Below, piece after piece: positions 63,701 through 64,000 of a stretch of DNA of 64,000 bases. How positions within the stretch are numbered: the stretch's first letter is position 1; each line of letters starts with the position of its first letter. Position numbers and translations under genes: made by a program. The stretch is from positions 868,001 to 932,000 of the forward strand of contig JALJCQ010000026.1 of assembly GCA_023091665.1 (NCBI GenBank), given 5' to 3'. This stretch comes from Pythium myriotylum. Its lineage: Eukaryota > Oomycota > Peronosporomycetes > Pythiales > Pythiaceae. Below the pieces are notes generated by a model. It had not been told where the DNA came from. It ran no database searches and saw nothing but the letters and a program-made list of their open reading frames with translations.

Positions 63701-64000
63701 TCTTTGGCCAACAGGTTTTCCCAGCTGCTCGTCCGCCGCAGCCTCCGTCTCGACGAGGGTCAGTGCTTGCGGGAGCTCCTCGCGCTAGCGTGATGGCCCG
63801 TGGAGGAAGGGATGAAAGTGAGGAGCTGCGTGACCTAATGGAAGGACTCGTCCGTCCCCGCAGCAGCTCGGTTCCGTTCGGCGCTCCCGGTGCTTCTCCT
63901 CGTGACGAGGCATACGATCGCCCGACATGGAGCGACGGAGCCACTGCGCGCCGCCAGTCATCGCCTTTCGCGCGCGAGCCGATTGCGACGCGTTACGATC
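60784..64000 (+). CDS. START and FYVE domain protein (3' end outside window)
   Basis: FYVE domains bind phosphatidylinositol 3-phosphate on endosomes; START-like domains bind lipids. The frame is open from the ATG to the window edge, at least 1072 residues. Residues about 50-250 form a START-like domain. The FYVE finger (about 275-335) has the W-x-x-x-D-like WEWVANSD, CAVC, the ligand motif HRKHHCRACG, CSSC and the C-terminal RICTSC. The long remainder is Ser/Pro/Arg-rich and probably disordered, with PPPPPVS-type proline runs and a short coiled coil near residue 650. START-FYVE pairs are an expanded family in oomycetes. The end of the protein and any further domain cannot be seen. Confidence 0.9.
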   Translation, partial: MLEFPLHESFFPQVVLNADEVRYYKRLGKERLNELIRIAEDAELAYKWTDIRTPKMNTTIQKTQFLDMRPATKATFASTLIKCSVVVPDTRPEEALMAIARTRTKEYRKMMGHLHGSAFLDGRTLFKFPSSIAASRPDYSYRAIKWCAFKGRGDSSKLDFSFLEYAGKRKPAPGSMVVGFCLQESIQREREIPLLEDFGFVRGYLSRSGIIVSKTHQPNVVRITSICQIDGDIEPIVRGVLEGIMQEMVGSVVRMRGLLDRQRISGMKFLEQWEWVANSDRKACAVCLKGFFFHRKHHCRACGEVVCSSCAPLRQLDEPIYDIKELRICTSCMTKAGRMIAPEASQDRNNYETLTSDDSSQDFNGGEPRGPKKNASDERKYLENESKDRMRRPSDAARQILEKNNKGTPKTKRRLNTFMKNPRETVAIMSHLVDQIRDARETINVTISEAGESRMSFGEEDAYTELYDQMDKLRDTVEFSVDSGPQRPPSRRPSVLAAQPGDRRNSTLARQSTAPLLDDHDEDEDSLEYEFPAEDRVKEDFNSVLEKTFAAAKATRAVGRAVLSSCASDHAYSDPEVEIEDVLPSPSDSGYSSSDTSKDPYSSANYERLMGKHHGSNRDSLGTADDDHYSSAPPSFQSQKPLRSSRVQLLEKKIEDLQRDLMDAQRKLSFFEGDDSDPEYSGLGVVHEDPYVPEPNPAYRVKPRPMRRPSDFSRSNPESRGRPTAPKPRKASDGRANFPARRSMDGSLDRQHGEYKRRGSEFTPRPSVPAMTSRASVGGRAHSTAEMLTELYSVMNPTEISKPVVPPRKASSIRNSPSPQMQRGTRTPSPSNAQKPRRAPPPPPPVSRETVFVDDKGRLLPGTPSPSFESPKNGNGLDKTASSSASYLEHSRSSNGSGLGNSGGPRRNDSFGSSHYRDRLGDNPAHDDDETSSDDHEFYENASNQHEEDEPQPLPAQRKSTFFGDLGPTDRAFFGQQVFPAARPPQPPSRRGSVLAGAPRASVMARGGRDESEELRDLMEGLVRPRSSSVPFGAPGASPRDEAYDRPTWSDGATARRQSSPFAREPIATRYD

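Overview
This window is nuclear DNA from a flagellate oomycete, most likely Pythium- or Phytophthora-like. The evidence is a GC-rich, gene-dense layout with short introns (18 of 19 inferred introns are 49-91 nt, GT-AG), GPI-anchored elicitin-like proteins, a glucan synthase (GT48) fused to a sugar-transporter domain, a START-FYVE protein, and a radial-spoke gene (RSPH10B) that implies motile zoospores. I modelled exons by hand from splice signals and family conservation. No database or RNA evidence was available.

Layout. 1-10 kb: three minus-strand genes: VPS13 (3' end outside the window), a protein with three cyclic-nucleotide-binding domains, and the Golgi protein SFT2 (five exons). 10-20 kb: plus-strand P4-ATPase flippase, a BED-finger/hAT-transposase-derived protein, and PIG-N (GPI-anchor synthesis). 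20-36 kb: housekeeping genes in alternating orientation: PP2C phosphatase, MED4 (six exons) divergent from DNAJC11, RSPH10B, a Pumilio protein with a CCCH finger, TAPT1, ENY2/Sus1 (four exons) divergent from NIPP1. 36-45 kb: a 2241-residue GT48-MFS fusion and a RING-H2 protein. 45-53.7 kb is an accessory-looking region: proteins with two and three tandem elicitin-like domains, a 92-bp tandem duplication over a stop codon, a degraded elicitin copy, a tRNA-like relic, about 2 kb with no intact gene, then a CD36/LIMP-2-like receptor. 53.7-59.3 kb: four paralogous short-chain dehydrogenases, two of which lack the catalytic lysine. 60.8 kb to the end: a START-FYVE protein that runs off the window.

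Themes. Many genes serve membranes and the secretory pathway: VPS13, SFT2, the flippase, PIG-N (which would help build the anchors the elicitin-like proteins appear to use), TAPT1, CD36 and FYVE. A second group serves nuclear regulation: MED4, ENY2 and NIPP1. The accessory genes lie between 45 and 59 kb, where tandem duplication, decay and possible gene conversion are visible. I saw no CRISPR array, intact transposon, rRNA or intact tRNA.
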